A stretch of 61,921 nt of DNA from Nocardia sp. (GCF_025465275.1 NZ_JAODNK010000179.1:1-61921); one strand, 5' to 3'. Shown: positions 23,309 through 30,961, counted from the stretch's first letter. The notes: generated by a model not told the origin, from the sequence alone. Numbers and translations: made by a program.

Positions 23309-24314
23309 GGACTCCCGCCCGTTCATCACCATCACTGTGGATATGCCCAGGAACCCGAAGTTCGCAGGGCTCACCAAGGGCCAGAAGTTCCTTGTGGTCG
23401 AAGCGTGGTGCCACTGCGGCGAATACCTCACCGATGGCGTTGTCGACCTCGCTACGTGGCGCGGTCTGGCGACCAAGCGCGACCGTGAGGCGGTCATGTC
23501 CACGGGCATCGCCGTGGAGTTCCGGAAGGGCGAAATCGTCCAAATTTCATCCGGATTCCGTCCGGATTGCGACGAGATTCACGCAGAATTTGAACTCACC
23601 TCGGGCAGAACCTTGCCGACAGATTGCGTGCTGTTTTTGGACTACTTGGACCACCAGACGAGCCGCGCCGAAGTCGAGGAAAATCGTGAAAAGCGCAGGT
23701 CAGCAGGTCGAAAGGGTGGTCAGGCGAAGGCTCGGAACGCTACCAAACCGGCTAGCACGTTCCTAGCAAGTGCTACAGCAAATGCCTACCCAACGCCTAG
23801 CAAAAACGTGGCATCTAAAGAAGTAGAAGAAGAAGTAACTACTTACGTAGTTACTGAAAAGACTCCATCGACCGCTCCGCGTCCGACGCCGACCGAGGCC
23901 CCAGGGTTCGCCGAGTTCTGGGCGGCCTACCCGCGCCGCACCGACAAGGGCGGAGCACGACGGGCCTACGCCAAAGCGATCACCAGAGCGGCGCCAGACG
24001 ATGTCCTGGCCGGTGCCCACCGATTCGCCGCAGACCCGAACCTGCCCGAACCGCAGTTCGTCCCGCACCCGGCGACGTGGCTCAACGGCGAGCGCTGGAC
24101 CGATGAGGCGCTGCCGTCCCGCATCCAGCCGGGCCGCCCCTCGTTGCCAGACGGCCGCCAGCTCACCCCGGCGCAAATCAAGTTCGCGCAGGCAGAGGCC
24201 CTCAAGTCCAACCCCAACCCTGACATCCTGCGGGCCGCAGGATTGCCTATTCCCGGCGAAATGTCGCACCTACCAACGAGTCTGAGCGCGGCGACGCGCG
24301 CCATCACCGCGTAA
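23301..24314 (+). CDS. Replication initiator / helicase-loader-like protein
   Basis: 337 residues from ATG 23301. The N-terminal about 110 residues resemble the winged-helix region of phage replisome organisers (ITVDMPRNPKFAGLTKGQKFLVVEAWCHCGEYLTDGVVDL). After a charged linker (ENREKRRSAGRKGGQAKARN) and a low-complexity stretch comes a typical C-terminal phage replication module (FAEFWAAYPRRTDKGGARRAYAKA to FVPHPATWLNGERW). It probably binds the phage origin and recruits host helicase. The 11-bp repeat array 1.5 kb downstream is a candidate target. Confidence 0.72.
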   Translation: MRKDSRPFITITVDMPRNPKFAGLTKGQKFLVVEAWCHCGEYLTDGVVDLATWRGLATKRDREAVMSTGIAVEFRKGEIVQISSGFRPDCDEIHAEFELTSGRTLPTDCVLFLDYLDHQTSRAEVEENREKRRSAGRKGGQAKARNATKPASTFLASATANAYPTPSKNVASKEVEEEVTTYVVTEKTPSTAPRPTPTEAPGFAEFWAAYPRRTDKGGARRAYAKAITRAAPDDVLAGAHRFAADPNLPEPQFVPHPATWLNGERWTDEALPSRIQPGRPSLPDGRQLTPAQIKFAQAEALKSNPNPDILRAAGLPIPGEMSHLPTSLSAATRAITA

Positions 24315-24330
24315 TCGAGAAGGGACCGAG

Positions 24331-24807
24331 ATGACTCAAGACCCGCGAGACACCGTCATCGCCCTGCTCCAGCTGGCCCAGGCGTACGACTCCCGCAACA
24401 TCGACGGACTCATGGTGGACGCGTGGCTGGACTCCGCCCGCCGCGCACACTGGACAGCCGAGACCTCCGCCGATGCCATCCGCTCGCACTACGCCGAGTC
24501 GACGGACCGGATCATGCCGGGCCACATCACCGCCCGCGTCAAAGCCGCGACCAAGGGGCCGGGATACGCACCAGAATATCGGCCGGAACTCCCTGCGGCA
24601 CCGCCCGCGTCGGAGGAGGGGCGGGCTGCTGCGCGGGCGTTGTTCGAGTCGGCTACCCGAACACACGAGCCCCGGAAGCCTCTGCCTCGCCGCAGGCGGG
24701 TTTCGGACGGGTCGGATGGGCCCGAGTCCGGGCCGGACCCTGTTCGTGCGTTCTCAAGCAATTTGGGTGGGTTGTTGGGCTGGTCGCGATCGAACGGTGG
24801 CGAATAG
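24331..24807 (+). CDS. Hypothetical replication-linked protein
   Basis: 158 residues from ATG 24331 with GAGAAGGGACC upstream. The first 75 residues (VIALLQLAQAYDSRNID, AWLDSARRAHWTAETSADAIRSHYAES, IMPGHITARVKAA) match a small conserved actinophage type that follows the replication initiator. The rest is a disordered Pro/Arg-rich tail. A DnaC-like or primosome accessory role is possible but not shown. Confidence 0.6.
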   Translation: MTQDPRDTVIALLQLAQAYDSRNIDGLMVDAWLDSARRAHWTAETSADAIRSHYAESTDRIMPGHITARVKAATKGPGYAPEYRPELPAAPPASEEGRAAARALFESATRTHEPRKPLPRRRRVSDGSDGPESGPDPVRAFSSNLGGLLGWSRSNGGE

Positions 24808-25402
24808 GAAGCGACTCCAGCACGATTCACATGTGATCGAATTGCTCGCTCAGCAAGCAGCTCAGGGGAATACCGATCGGTGGTGGCTAGCATTCGCCGT
24901 TCCGACTGGCGTCATCATCGGCGCGACCATCGCCGGATTGGTCTCCTTCTGGACAAACCGCAAAACACCGCATGACAAGCTCGAACAACTCGTCGGAGTG
25001 CTCAAAGACTGGCCGGACGACGTGCCCGGACGCGACAGCGTAACTCGGTCGATTGAGCTGACACTTGGCGAGATTCGACGCGCGGACAAGTTGGACGAAG
25101 TACCCAGTACGAGCCCCGCTGATCCGCGAAGTGCTGCAGTTTCGAAGGCGGAGCAGGAGATCGACGACCTCGTCGCGCAGCGTGAACTTGAGCGCGCCCA
25201 GGCTGAATTCTGGAAGTCGGCTGGCTTTCTCGGAGTGGTTTTGGCGGGGGCCATGCCCGCATTCCTCTCCTCGTCTCCAATGCTGTGGATCTCTGCTGGG
25301 CTAATCGTCGGACTCGCGACCTTCGGAGTTATGCAGCAAATCGCCGAAGCGGCAAGGGCGATCAGTCGCTCGGCGCGTAAGCAAACCCTCTCCGCGGAGT
25401 GA
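24797..25402 (+). CDS. Membrane protein with coiled coil
   Basis: 201 residues from GTG 24797, overlapping the previous gene by 11 bases. One membrane span (WWLAFAVPTGVIIGATIAGLVSFW) is followed by about 100 mostly helical charged residues and then two spans near the C-terminus (FLGVVLAGAMPAFL and LWISAGLIVGLATFGVM). No family recognised. It ends just before the gene-free control region and could be an envelope-directed moron. Confidence 0.55.
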   Translation: MANRKRLQHDSHVIELLAQQAAQGNTDRWWLAFAVPTGVIIGATIAGLVSFWTNRKTPHDKLEQLVGVLKDWPDDVPGRDSVTRSIELTLGEIRRADKLDEVPSTSPADPRSAAVSKAEQEIDDLVAQRELERAQAEFWKSAGFLGVVLAGAMPAFLSSSPMLWISAGLIVGLATFGVMQQIAEAARAISRSARKQTLSAE

Positions 25403-25436
25403 CCGCCGCCTCGTGCGGGCGCGTGCATGAGCGGGC

Positions 25437-25469
25437 GTTCGTTCGCCCGAACGTTCGCCCGAACGTTCG
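25437..25469. repeat. Tandem palindromic repeat CCCGAACGTTCG
   Basis: CCCGAACGTTCG occurs at 25446-25457 and 25458-25469 in tandem, each with the palindrome CGAACGTTCG, preceded by GTTCGTTCG and followed by TTCGTTCG. It lies 44 bp after the last gene and could be a terminator-like hairpin or a protein-binding site. Confidence 0.55.
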
Positions 25470-25478
25470 TTCGTTCGC

Positions 25479-25506
25479 GCGCAGCGATTGCGCAGTGATT
25501 GCGCAC
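25479..25506. promoter_or_regulatory. Three GCGCA(G) operator repeats at 11-bp spacing
   Basis: GCGCAG at 25479 and 25490 and GCGCAC at 25501. On the minus strand they lie just downstream of a candidate promoter: TTGACA (25544-25539), an 18-base spacer and TATGGA (25520-25515). Whether that leftward promoter is used is unknown. Confidence 0.55.
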
Positions 25507-25581
25507 AATCGGGTTCCATATGGGCACTATGGCCCCTATGTCAACGCGCTAACCGGGTAATATATGACCTAGAAGCCATCG

Positions 25582-25643
25582 GCGCAGGTGGTGCGCAGTA
25601 AATGCGCAGTAAGTTGACATACGCGCAATCGGCAGGTTAATGT
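25582..25643 (+). promoter_or_regulatory. Early promoter A with three operator repeats
   Basis: GCGCAG at 25582, 25593 and 25604 (11-bp spacing), then TTGACA at 25614-25619, a 17-base spacer and TTAATG/TAATGT at 25637-25643. The stretch from the last repeat to CCGTTGCGCCGA is nearly identical to promoter B. No gene starts close downstream, so it may drive a leader or regulatory RNA or the same early genes as promoter B. Confidence 0.65.
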
Positions 25644-25773
25644 CATCCCCCGTTGCGCCGAAGTAGGGAGTAAACCCCAAATATCCAGTGGTGCAATAAC
25701 TCCCGACCTCCGCCGGGCCCCGAGGCGAACCAGCAGACGTCGCCATCAACACGTCGTCCGGCGCACACAGTGG

Positions 25774-25850
25774 ATGCGATCTGGATGGGATCGAGATGGG
25801 ATCGGAATGCGTAGTGGATGCGTAGTTTATGGGATCGGGATGCGATGGGT
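25774..25850. repeat. Seven tandem 11-bp iterons (candidate origin or regulator array)
   Basis: ATG(C/G)G starts at 25774, 25785, 25796, 25807, 25818, 25829 and 25840, each exactly 11 bp apart. Units alternate between ATGGGATCGGG-like and ATGCGTAGTGG-like. The latter differs from the operator half-site TGCGCAGT by one base. It lies in a gene-free stretch, followed by a less GC-rich segment with the inverted repeat CAAACAA (25876-25882) / TTGTTTG (25909-25915). Iterons plus a replication protein gene nearby make an origin plausible. Confidence 0.65.
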
Positions 25851-25933
25851 CAGAGTGCCAGAACTAGCCCAATGTCAAACAAAACGCCTAGTTAGGTGCC
25901 ATGTTCGCTTGTTTGTGCACAACCTCCAGGTTT

Positions 25934-25986
25934 GCGCAGGTGAGTGCGCAGTGAATTGACAGCTGCGCGACAGCCAGGTTAATGTC
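25934..25986 (+). promoter_or_regulatory. Early promoter B with two operator repeats
   Basis: GCGCAG at 25934 and 25946, TTGACA at 25956-25961, a 17-base spacer, then TTAATGTCAT. It is a near-copy of promoter A, including the downstream GTTAATGTCATCCCC-GTTGCGCCGA. The last operator begins 10 bp before the -35 in both. It should drive the gene at 26134 and the following early operon through a leader with a hairpin. Confidence 0.68.
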
Positions 25987-26073
25987 ATCCCCGTTGCGCC
26001 GAGCACCACGAAATTGAAAGTGCAAGTGGTGCAACACGTCCCGTCCGCCAACGGGATACCCGAAAGGAACCGT

Positions 26074-26105
26074 CTTCCCCGGTCGATTGCCATCGGCCGG
26101 GGAAG
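26074..26105 (+). promoter_or_regulatory. Leader hairpin before the 26134 gene
   Basis: CTTCCCCGG (26074-26082) and CCGGGGAAG (26097-26105) form a perfect 9-bp stem. A GAAAGGAACC leader-type sequence lies just before it (26062-26071) without a start codon at the usual distance. It could attenuate transcription from promoter B. Confidence 0.5.
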
Positions 26106-26133
26106 GTTTCAACGACCCACCAGGAGAAACGCC

Positions 26134-26442
26134 ATGCCCATTCACGTATTCGCCTCCAGCGGCGAGGCATACGACCAGAGCCAGGTCCGGGACGACATTA
26201 ACGACGGCGACCTCCTGTTCGTCCCGTCCGAACGAGTCGCCGGATGGCTCGAAGGCGCATTGCCCGTCGCTGCCACCGACAACGACGGCGACTTCCACAC
26301 AATCAAGGTCACCGACCGCCACCTGTACGGGCAGCAGTTCGCCGAGGTGCGCGAATCCTTCGCCCGATACATGAACGAGGACTGGGCGTGGGATCTGAAC
26401 GCCCTCTACGACCACAACCTCTGGCAGCCTGCCGGCCTGTGA
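26134..26442 (+). CDS. Hypothetical early protein (ArdA-like in size only)
   Basis: 102 residues from ATG 26134 with AGGAGAAA upstream. Acidic (net strongly negative), with VRDDINDGDLLFVPSERVAGWLEGALPVAATDNDGDFH and a C-terminal RYMNEDWAWDLNALYDHN. The acidity recalls DNA-mimic antirestriction proteins, but no family is recognised. First gene after promoter B, where early anti-host genes often lie. Confidence 0.55.
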   Translation: MPIHVFASSGEAYDQSQVRDDINDGDLLFVPSERVAGWLEGALPVAATDNDGDFHTIKVTDRHLYGQQFAEVRESFARYMNEDWAWDLNALYDHNLWQPAGL

Positions 26443-26591
26443 CCCTCGACGACCGGAAGAGCCGCCGAACCAAGGCGGCGCTCCGCCCCACCGACCAGTC
26501 ACAGCAGCCCCTCGGACTCCTGTTCAACATCGACGACGAAGGCCACGAGTACGAGCACGACCTACTCGACCTGGCCGACGAAGCAGCCTGA
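26439..26591 (+). CDS. Small hypothetical protein
   Basis: 50 residues from GTG 26439, overlapping the previous stop as GTGA. Basic N-terminus (DDRKSRRTKAALRP) and acidic C-terminus (IDDEGHEYEHDLLDLADEAA). The overlap supports it as a coupled gene; function unknown. Confidence 0.5.
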   Translation: MTLDDRKSRRTKAALRPTDQSQQPLGLLFNIDDEGHEYEHDLLDLADEAA

Positions 26592-26628
26592 CCGCCGCCA
26601 CGGCCAATTGACAGAGGCTTTCAATCAG

Positions 26629-27102
26629 ATGACGCAACCACAAATATGGCAGCATGCAACCACCCAGCGGATAGCCGAGGAGATTCGCCGCCGTCGCGGT
26701 AGGCGGTCTGCGCAATGGCTCTCGGATCAGACTGCCGATCTTGGACATCGAGTTACGCGGTCGACCATCGCGGATCTGGAGGTCGGACGTCGAACGCGAA
26801 TCGAGGTGACCGAACTTGTAGTCCTCGCCCATGCGCTCAACATTTCACCAATGTTGTTGCTGTACCCCAGTTTCCCGGATTGCATGGTCGAATACCTGCC
26901 CGGCCAAACCATCACGTCCCGGGCATCAATGGACAGGTTTTCGGGACAGGTTCTGTCAAGACTTCCATGGCGAATTGCGGAGGCAGTGCGTTTGATGCAG
27001 GAAGAACTCTCCGCCCAGTCAGTAGCCGCCGTCACCGGTCAACGTTTCGTAAGCACGGGCGAGGCTGCCCGGATTGCGCGGAGCAGCGCCGCACAGATCT
27101 GA
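26629..27102 (+). CDS. XRE-family helix-turn-helix protein (Cro-like position)
   Basis: 157 residues from ATG 26629; a TTG at 26608 is an alternative. The core IAEEIRRRRGRRSAQWLSDQTADLGHRVTRSTIADLEVGRR-TRIEVTELVVLAHAL is an XRE fold of a form common in Rhodococcus and Nocardia genomes. The C-terminal half is helical without motif. Early in the promoter B operon, so it may be the lytic-side regulator that competes with the repressor. Confidence 0.68.
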   Translation: MTQPQIWQHATTQRIAEEIRRRRGRRSAQWLSDQTADLGHRVTRSTIADLEVGRRTRIEVTELVVLAHALNISPMLLLYPSFPDCMVEYLPGQTITSRASMDRFSGQVLSRLPWRIAEAVRLMQEELSAQSVAAVTGQRFVSTGEAARIARSSAAQI

Positions 27103-27163
27103 CCGCCGCCACGGTCACCCACCCACCCGCCCGGCCGCCACCGGGCGCGAAAGGAACCAAGTC

Positions 27164-27679
27164 ATGACCACCCAGACATTCACTCACACAGGCGAAACCA
27201 CCTCCGAGGGACACGCCATCTACCTCGCCGACGGACCGGTGTCCGGCCGATTCGAGGTCTCCTACGCATGGCGCAAGAAGCAGCACAACAGCAGCGCCGC
27301 CGGGTGGGTCCTCCGGATCAGTGGCCCCAGGTTGAGCGCCAACCGTGTCGACTACCACGTCAACGTCGATCTCATGGTCGAGCCCGCAATCGACTGCACA
27401 AAGGAGCCCGGCAGCGAGGCGGCCTGGTGGGTGCGGAAGGCCGACGGCAAGTGGGACGACTACGCCACCCCCTCAGCCCGTGAAAAGCTCGAGGCCCTCT
27501 TCGCCGACGTATACGCCGTGCTCCACATACCGCATGCGTTGTGGGAAGCCAAGATTCAGCGTGCCCAAGACCAGATCATCGAACTTCAGGATGCGCGCAC
27601 CAAGTTCCTCACCGAGAACGACGCCCTGATCGACTCCGCAGCCCGCCGCCTCTCCTTCCACATGGACAACCCGGCCTAA
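27164..27679 (+). CDS. Hypothetical early protein
   Basis: 171 residues from ATG 27164 with the GAAAGGAACCAAGTC leader. The N-terminal half is beta-rich (FEVSYAWRKKQHN, WVLRISGPR) and the C-terminal half has a long helix (WEAKIQRAQDQIIELQDARTKFLTENDALID). No family recognised. Confidence 0.55.
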   Translation: MTTQTFTHTGETTSEGHAIYLADGPVSGRFEVSYAWRKKQHNSSAAGWVLRISGPRLSANRVDYHVNVDLMVEPAIDCTKEPGSEAAWWVRKADGKWDDYATPSAREKLEALFADVYAVLHIPHALWEAKIQRAQDQIIELQDARTKFLTENDALIDSAARRLSFHMDNPA

Positions 27680-27744
27680 GTCACACCGCACCGGGGCGCA
27701 CAGGTCCGCCAGCCCGCGCCCCGGCCCGCCGAAAGGAACCACCA

Positions 27745-28032
27745 ATGCGAGTCGAATTCGTCGACCCCGCAACCGATATCGACGCGCATCACTTCTGCGA
27801 CGACACCGGCGATTGCCCCACATGCCACCCCAACCAGCTCACCGGCGGTCCCGGATGCGACTGCGCATGGTGCACGAATCCGGACAACGAGCCCGCGGCT
27901 TGCGAATGCTCCGACTGCATCGACGCCGAGCCATCCGCCGAGTGGATCGCCGCCCTCGAAGTCAGCTACGGCGTGGACACCAGCGACCACTTCACCGACG
28001 CCGACCGCGACTACGAATGGGACCTGCTGTGA
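27745..28032 (+). CDS. Cys-rich acidic protein
   Basis: 95 residues from ATG 27745 with the GAAAGGAACCACCA leader. It has nine Cys, including CPTC, CDCAWC and CECSDC clusters, which suggest two zinc sites or a metal cluster, and it is strongly acidic. Four-base overlap with the next gene (GTGA). Function unknown. Confidence 0.55.
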   Translation: MRVEFVDPATDIDAHHFCDDTGDCPTCHPNQLTGGPGCDCAWCTNPDNEPAACECSDCIDAEPSAEWIAALEVSYGVDTSDHFTDADRDYEWDLL

Positions 28033-28337
28033 ACGAGTACAAGACCCGCAAGGGCCTGGTCATCCGTGTCGGCGACGAGTTCCGCGACACCCGCGAGTCC
28101 AACATCCGCACCCTGCGCATCGACCGCCTCCAGATGGAGGACTACGGCACGGTCCGCGCGTTCTGCACGGTGATCCGCCAGGAGTACGACGGCGAGGTTA
28201 CCGAGCCGATGCGCCTGACGGATATGGCCGCAGACCGATTCGGCACCAGCGACTTCCGGCCCGCCGCGAAGGGCATTGCCGCGCAAGCCGTTGTTGTCGA
28301 CGAAGTGCACCTATTCGACATCGAGGGCGACCGGTGA
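28029..28337 (+). CDS. Hypothetical early protein
   Basis: 102 residues from GTG 28029 overlapping the previous stop. It starts KTRKGLVIRVGDEFRDTRESNIRTLRIDRL, a small beta-barrel-like pattern that recurs in actinophage early proteins, and ends with a VDEVHLFDIEGDR strand. No catalytic motif. Overlaps the next gene by four bases. Confidence 0.52.
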   Translation: MNEYKTRKGLVIRVGDEFRDTRESNIRTLRIDRLQMEDYGTVRAFCTVIRQEYDGEVTEPMRLTDMAADRFGTSDFRPAAKGIAAQAVVVDEVHLFDIEGDR

Positions 28338-28633
28338 CCGTCATGTTCGAGGTCCGTTCGGACCTCACTCACGGCAAGGTCGCCAGCTACACCGTCGAAG
28401 GCTGCCGATGCGATGAGTGCCGAGAAGCGGTGCGCGTCTACACCGCCCAAGTACGAGCCCGCCGCCGCGCACAGCGGCTGACGGTCAATGGCCGCCCTTT
28501 CGCCGCTGTCGATACAAACGGCGATCCGCTCACTCACGGCACGCCGTACACGTACCAGAACTGGGGCTGCCGATGCACCGCGTGCTCGCGAGCCCAGAAC
28601 ACCGACCACGCCATCTACCGAGGGAGGAACTAG
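28334..28633 (+). CDS. Double zinc-motif protein
   Basis: 99 residues from GTG 28334. The same module appears twice: H-GK-ASYTVEGCRCDECREA and HGTPYTYQNWGCRCTACSRA, each with C-x-C-x-x-C. The pattern resembles the single motif in the protein at 22137-22448, pointing to a family of small phage zinc proteins. SSB follows. Confidence 0.6.
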   Translation: MTVMFEVRSDLTHGKVASYTVEGCRCDECREAVRVYTAQVRARRRAQRLTVNGRPFAAVDTNGDPLTHGTPYTYQNWGCRCTACSRAQNTDHAIYRGRN

Positions 28634-28691
28634 CCGTGACATGAGCCCTCGACCTGTAACCCCTTCTTCGCCAACCCGAAAGGAACCACCC

Positions 28692-29141
28692 ATGTCTAAC
28701 GACACCGTGATCACCGTCATCGGCAACTTGACCGCCGACCCCGAACTCCGATTCACGCCCGCAGGCGCGGCCGTCGCCAACTTCACCGTTGCGAGCACGC
28801 CGCGCAAGTTCAACAAGACCACGCAGGAGTGGGAAGACGACGAGACCCTGTTCCTGCGATGCAACATCTGGCGCGAAGCCGCCGAAAACGTTGCCGAGTC
28901 GCTGACCAGAGGAACGCGCGTCATCGTGGAGGGTCGTCTGAAGCAGCGCAGCTACGAGACCAAGGAAGGCGAAAAGCGCACGGTCGTCGAGCTTGAGGTG
29001 GAGGAGGTCGGCCCGTCGCTGAAGTCGGCGACAGCGAAGGTCAACAAGACCACACGCGGCAACGGCGCCAGCCGACCGCAGCAGCGTGGGGGTGACGACC
29101 CGTGGGGCTCGAAGCCCCGCGACGAGGAAGCACCGTTCTAA
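28692..29141 (+). CDS. ssb: Single-stranded DNA-binding protein
   Basis: 149 residues from ATG 28692, directly after the GAAAGGAACCACCC leader. A full OB fold is evident: TVITVIGNLTADPELRFTPAGAAVANFTVAS, then TLFLRCNIWREAAENVAESLTRGTRVIVEGRLKQRSYETKEGEKRTVVELEVEEV. The Gly/Gln-rich linker and acidic tip DEEAPF match the bacterial SSB tail that recruits replication and repair partners. It protects single strands during replication and may cooperate with the YqaJ/Sak4 pair. Confidence 0.93.
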   Translation: MSNDTVITVIGNLTADPELRFTPAGAAVANFTVASTPRKFNKTTQEWEDDETLFLRCNIWREAAENVAESLTRGTRVIVEGRLKQRSYETKEGEKRTVVELEVEEVGPSLKSATAKVNKTTRGNGASRPQQRGGDDPWGSKPRDEEAPF

Positions 29142-29154
29142 CAGCGTGAATGGT

Positions 29155-29187
29155 CTGGGCGGGCCGACCTGAAGTCGGTCCGCCCAG
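29155..29187 (+). terminator. Terminator after ssb
   Basis: CTGGGCGG-G-CCGAC (29155-29168) pairs with GTCGG-T-CCGCCCAG (29174-29187) in a 14-bp stem with one G-T pair and a 5-base loop, 13 bp after ssb. Confidence 0.75.
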
Positions 29188-29242
29188 TGCCCCTGATCAT
29201 CCCACCGTCGCGCCCGCCAGCGCCCCGAAAGGACCGAACCTC

Positions 29243-29698
29243 ATGCCTGCCACCATGTTCGAGGTAGAAGAAGACCTGTCCCACCGCGAGATCATGGCCC
29301 GCCGCCGCCCCGTCGGCACGAAGGCCACCACGATCGAGACCGAGATCTCCAACGTCAACCTCGTCGGCGACTTCTGCTGGTTGGCCGACGACGGCCTCTC
29401 GTTCGACACCATCGCCAAACGCCTCGGCCACACCGCCGACAGCCTGGAGGCCGCGCTCCGCCGCGCCGGATTCCTCTACCGCACCCCCGAGCGGGTCGCG
29501 GTCGAGCAGCGCATAGATGTCCTGATCGCCAACGGTCCCGGCTTCCAGTTCTCCACGCTCGCCGTCGATATGCCCGATGCCCTCACCAGCACGGTGTCCC
29601 TGGTCATCCAGGCGGCCCACCGCCTCGGCCGCATCCGAATGGCAGAGCCGCCGAAGAAGTCCGGTACCCGTTCCTCCGCCATCTGGGAAGTGATCTGA
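29243..29698 (+). CDS. Helix-turn-helix protein
   Basis: 151 residues from ATG 29243 after a GAAAGGACCGAACC leader. Residues about 40-78 (LVGDFCWLADDGLSFDTIAKRLGHTADSLEAALRRAGFLY) are a helix-turn-helix. A second possible winged region (ALTSTVSLVIQAAHRLGRIRMAEP) lies near the end. Possible regulator or replication accessory protein. Confidence 0.58.
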   Translation: MPATMFEVEEDLSHREIMARRRPVGTKATTIETEISNVNLVGDFCWLADDGLSFDTIAKRLGHTADSLEAALRRAGFLYRTPERVAVEQRIDVLIANGPGFQFSTLAVDMPDALTSTVSLVIQAAHRLGRIRMAEPPKKSGTRSSAIWEVI

Positions 29699-30067
29699 AT
29701 GCTCGATATTCTCGACGTCCTGCACGCCCGCTGCGCAGAGGTCGCCGGAGACGCGATCCTCAGCGGCGAGAAGCACCCGACCCTCACCCTGACCACAGGC
29801 GAGGTAGCCGACCTGCTCAACCACATCGCGACCGTGCACCGCCGGTACCGCGACCTCAACCACGTGCACCGCGTGACCGATCACCGAGCGAACCAGCTGC
29901 AGGCTGCCGCTACCGACGCCGTCGAGTCGTTCCATCGGATTCGGTCGACCCTCGACCACCCGACTGCGCACTCCGGCGCGCAGGCCCGGCAGTGCTCGAC
30001 CATCGCCCGCGTCGCCGCCGAAAAGCTCACCGTCGCAACCCTTACCATCGAAGGAGTCCCGAAGTGA
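29699..30067 (+). CDS. Hypothetical helical protein
   Basis: 122 residues, ATG 29699 immediately after the previous stop. Fully helical with LLNHIATVHRRYRDLNHVHRVTDHRANQLQAAA. No motif recognised. Overlaps the next GTG by four bases. Confidence 0.52.
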   Translation: MLDILDVLHARCAEVAGDAILSGEKHPTLTLTTGEVADLLNHIATVHRRYRDLNHVHRVTDHRANQLQAAATDAVESFHRIRSTLDHPTAHSGAQARQCSTIARVAAEKLTVATLTIEGVPK

Positions 30068-30282
30068 GCAACCCGATGATTGATCAGCCGCCGGTGGTGG
30101 ACGAGGCCGCGCACGCCGAGAGGGTGTCCCTCGATCAGCAGATTCGGACCCTCACCGAGAAGCTGTCGATGGGCGGATCGTCGATCCGGCTCGAAGAGCA
30201 CCGGCGGGGTTTGCTGAAGCTCCAGGAGTTGCAGGATCAGCGGCGTGAGGCGTTCCGTCGAGAGGTTGGTTGGGAGCAGTAG
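30064..30282 (+). CDS. Small helical protein
   Basis: 72 residues from GTG 30064. Two charged helices form a likely coiled coil (SLDQQIRTLTEKLSM and RRGLLKLQELQDQRREAFRRE). Last gene before a hairpin; function unknown. Confidence 0.5.
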   Translation: MSNPMIDQPPVVDEAAHAERVSLDQQIRTLTEKLSMGGSSIRLEEHRRGLLKLQELQDQRREAFRREVGWEQ

Positions 30283-30292
30283 CCTGCCCGAT

Positions 30293-30320
30293 CAGACCCC
30301 GTCCCGGTGGCGGGGTTCTG
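30293..30320 (+). terminator. Hairpin before lipoprotein gene
   Basis: CAGACCCCG (30293-30301) and CGGGGTTCTG (30311-30320) form an imperfect stem of 9-10 bp, ten bases after the previous stop. Confidence 0.5.
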
Positions 30321-30344
30321 CCGCTGCCGGGGGTGGCTGGCAGG

Positions 30345-30800
30345 ATGCGGGACATGAAACGCCGCGCCCAAATTGTCGTATTGGCTGCCACTGCTGCCGC
30401 TGCCGCAACTGCCGCCCTCGCCGGGTGCTCGTCTGACGACGACAGCAAAGGCACGCCAGCGTCTAGGCCGGCGGGCACCACGAAGGCCGCGGCGACTGCG
30501 ACCGGTTTTCCGGAGCCCCCGCCGTTCACGTATGAGGTCCAGGGCAAGGAGATTCGCGTCGCGACGGGTAGCGCTGATCCGACGGACCTGGTCAACACCT
30601 ACAACAAGGTGGCTCGCACATTGCAGTCGTCGCTGAGCGAGGGCGGCTACTGGGTGCGGATCAACTGCACGAGCGGCGGGACAGGAAAGGCGGACAACCG
30701 GCTTGCCAACGGCACGCTCGCTGTCGGCCAGCTGGGCAAGGCGCAGATCGGTGGCCTCGGGAAGTTCGCGGGTGTTCTTGCCGGTGCGCACTGCCCGTAG
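30345..30800 (+). CDS. Secreted lipoprotein, possible superinfection exclusion
   Basis: 151 residues from ATG 30345, or ATG 30354 for 148. A basic start (KRR), a hydrophobic Ala-rich segment and the lipobox LAGC give a lipoprotein signal cleaved before Cys at about residue 28. A Ser/Asp/Thr-Pro linker leads to a small domain with Cys in RINCTSGG and GAHCP at the end, possibly disulphide-linked. A surface lipoprotein in an early phage operon recalls superinfection-exclusion proteins, but no family is recognised. Confidence 0.6.
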   Translation: MRDMKRRAQIVVLAATAAAAATAALAGCSSDDDSKGTPASRPAGTTKAAATATGFPEPPPFTYEVQGKEIRVATGSADPTDLVNTYNKVARTLQSSLSEGGYWVRINCTSGGTGKADNRLANGTLAVGQLGKAQIGGLGKFAGVLAGAHCP

Positions 30801-30961
30801 TCGAACACAGGCCCAACTTTTTCGCACAGGTGTTCGAGTTCGTTGTATGCTGCGGGCATGAGCCGCAGCAACAACGACGCAAACAATCGAAGATGCACCG
30901 GGCGCTTGCGGCTCCGACTCCAACTCTGCAACCGGCCCCGCACGCCCATAGCGTCTACGCC

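Larger units (their letters stand above)
25403..26133. other. Gene-free control region
   Basis: 731 bp without a convincing gene. It holds the CCCGAACGTTCG tandem palindromes, three operator-rich clusters, two near-identical promoters, the seven-unit 11-bp iteron array, an inverted repeat and a leader hairpin. Probably the main early promoter and perhaps the replication origin. Confidence 0.7.

Noticed and set aside
25438..25482. CRISPR-like short repeats (CGAACGTTCG cluster)
   Set aside because: Units are 12 bp, contiguous and palindromic, without spacers. No cas genes are present in the window.
25774..25850. CRISPR interpretation of the 11-bp array
   Set aside because: Repeats are contiguous with no spacer sequence. 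They fit iterons or operators.
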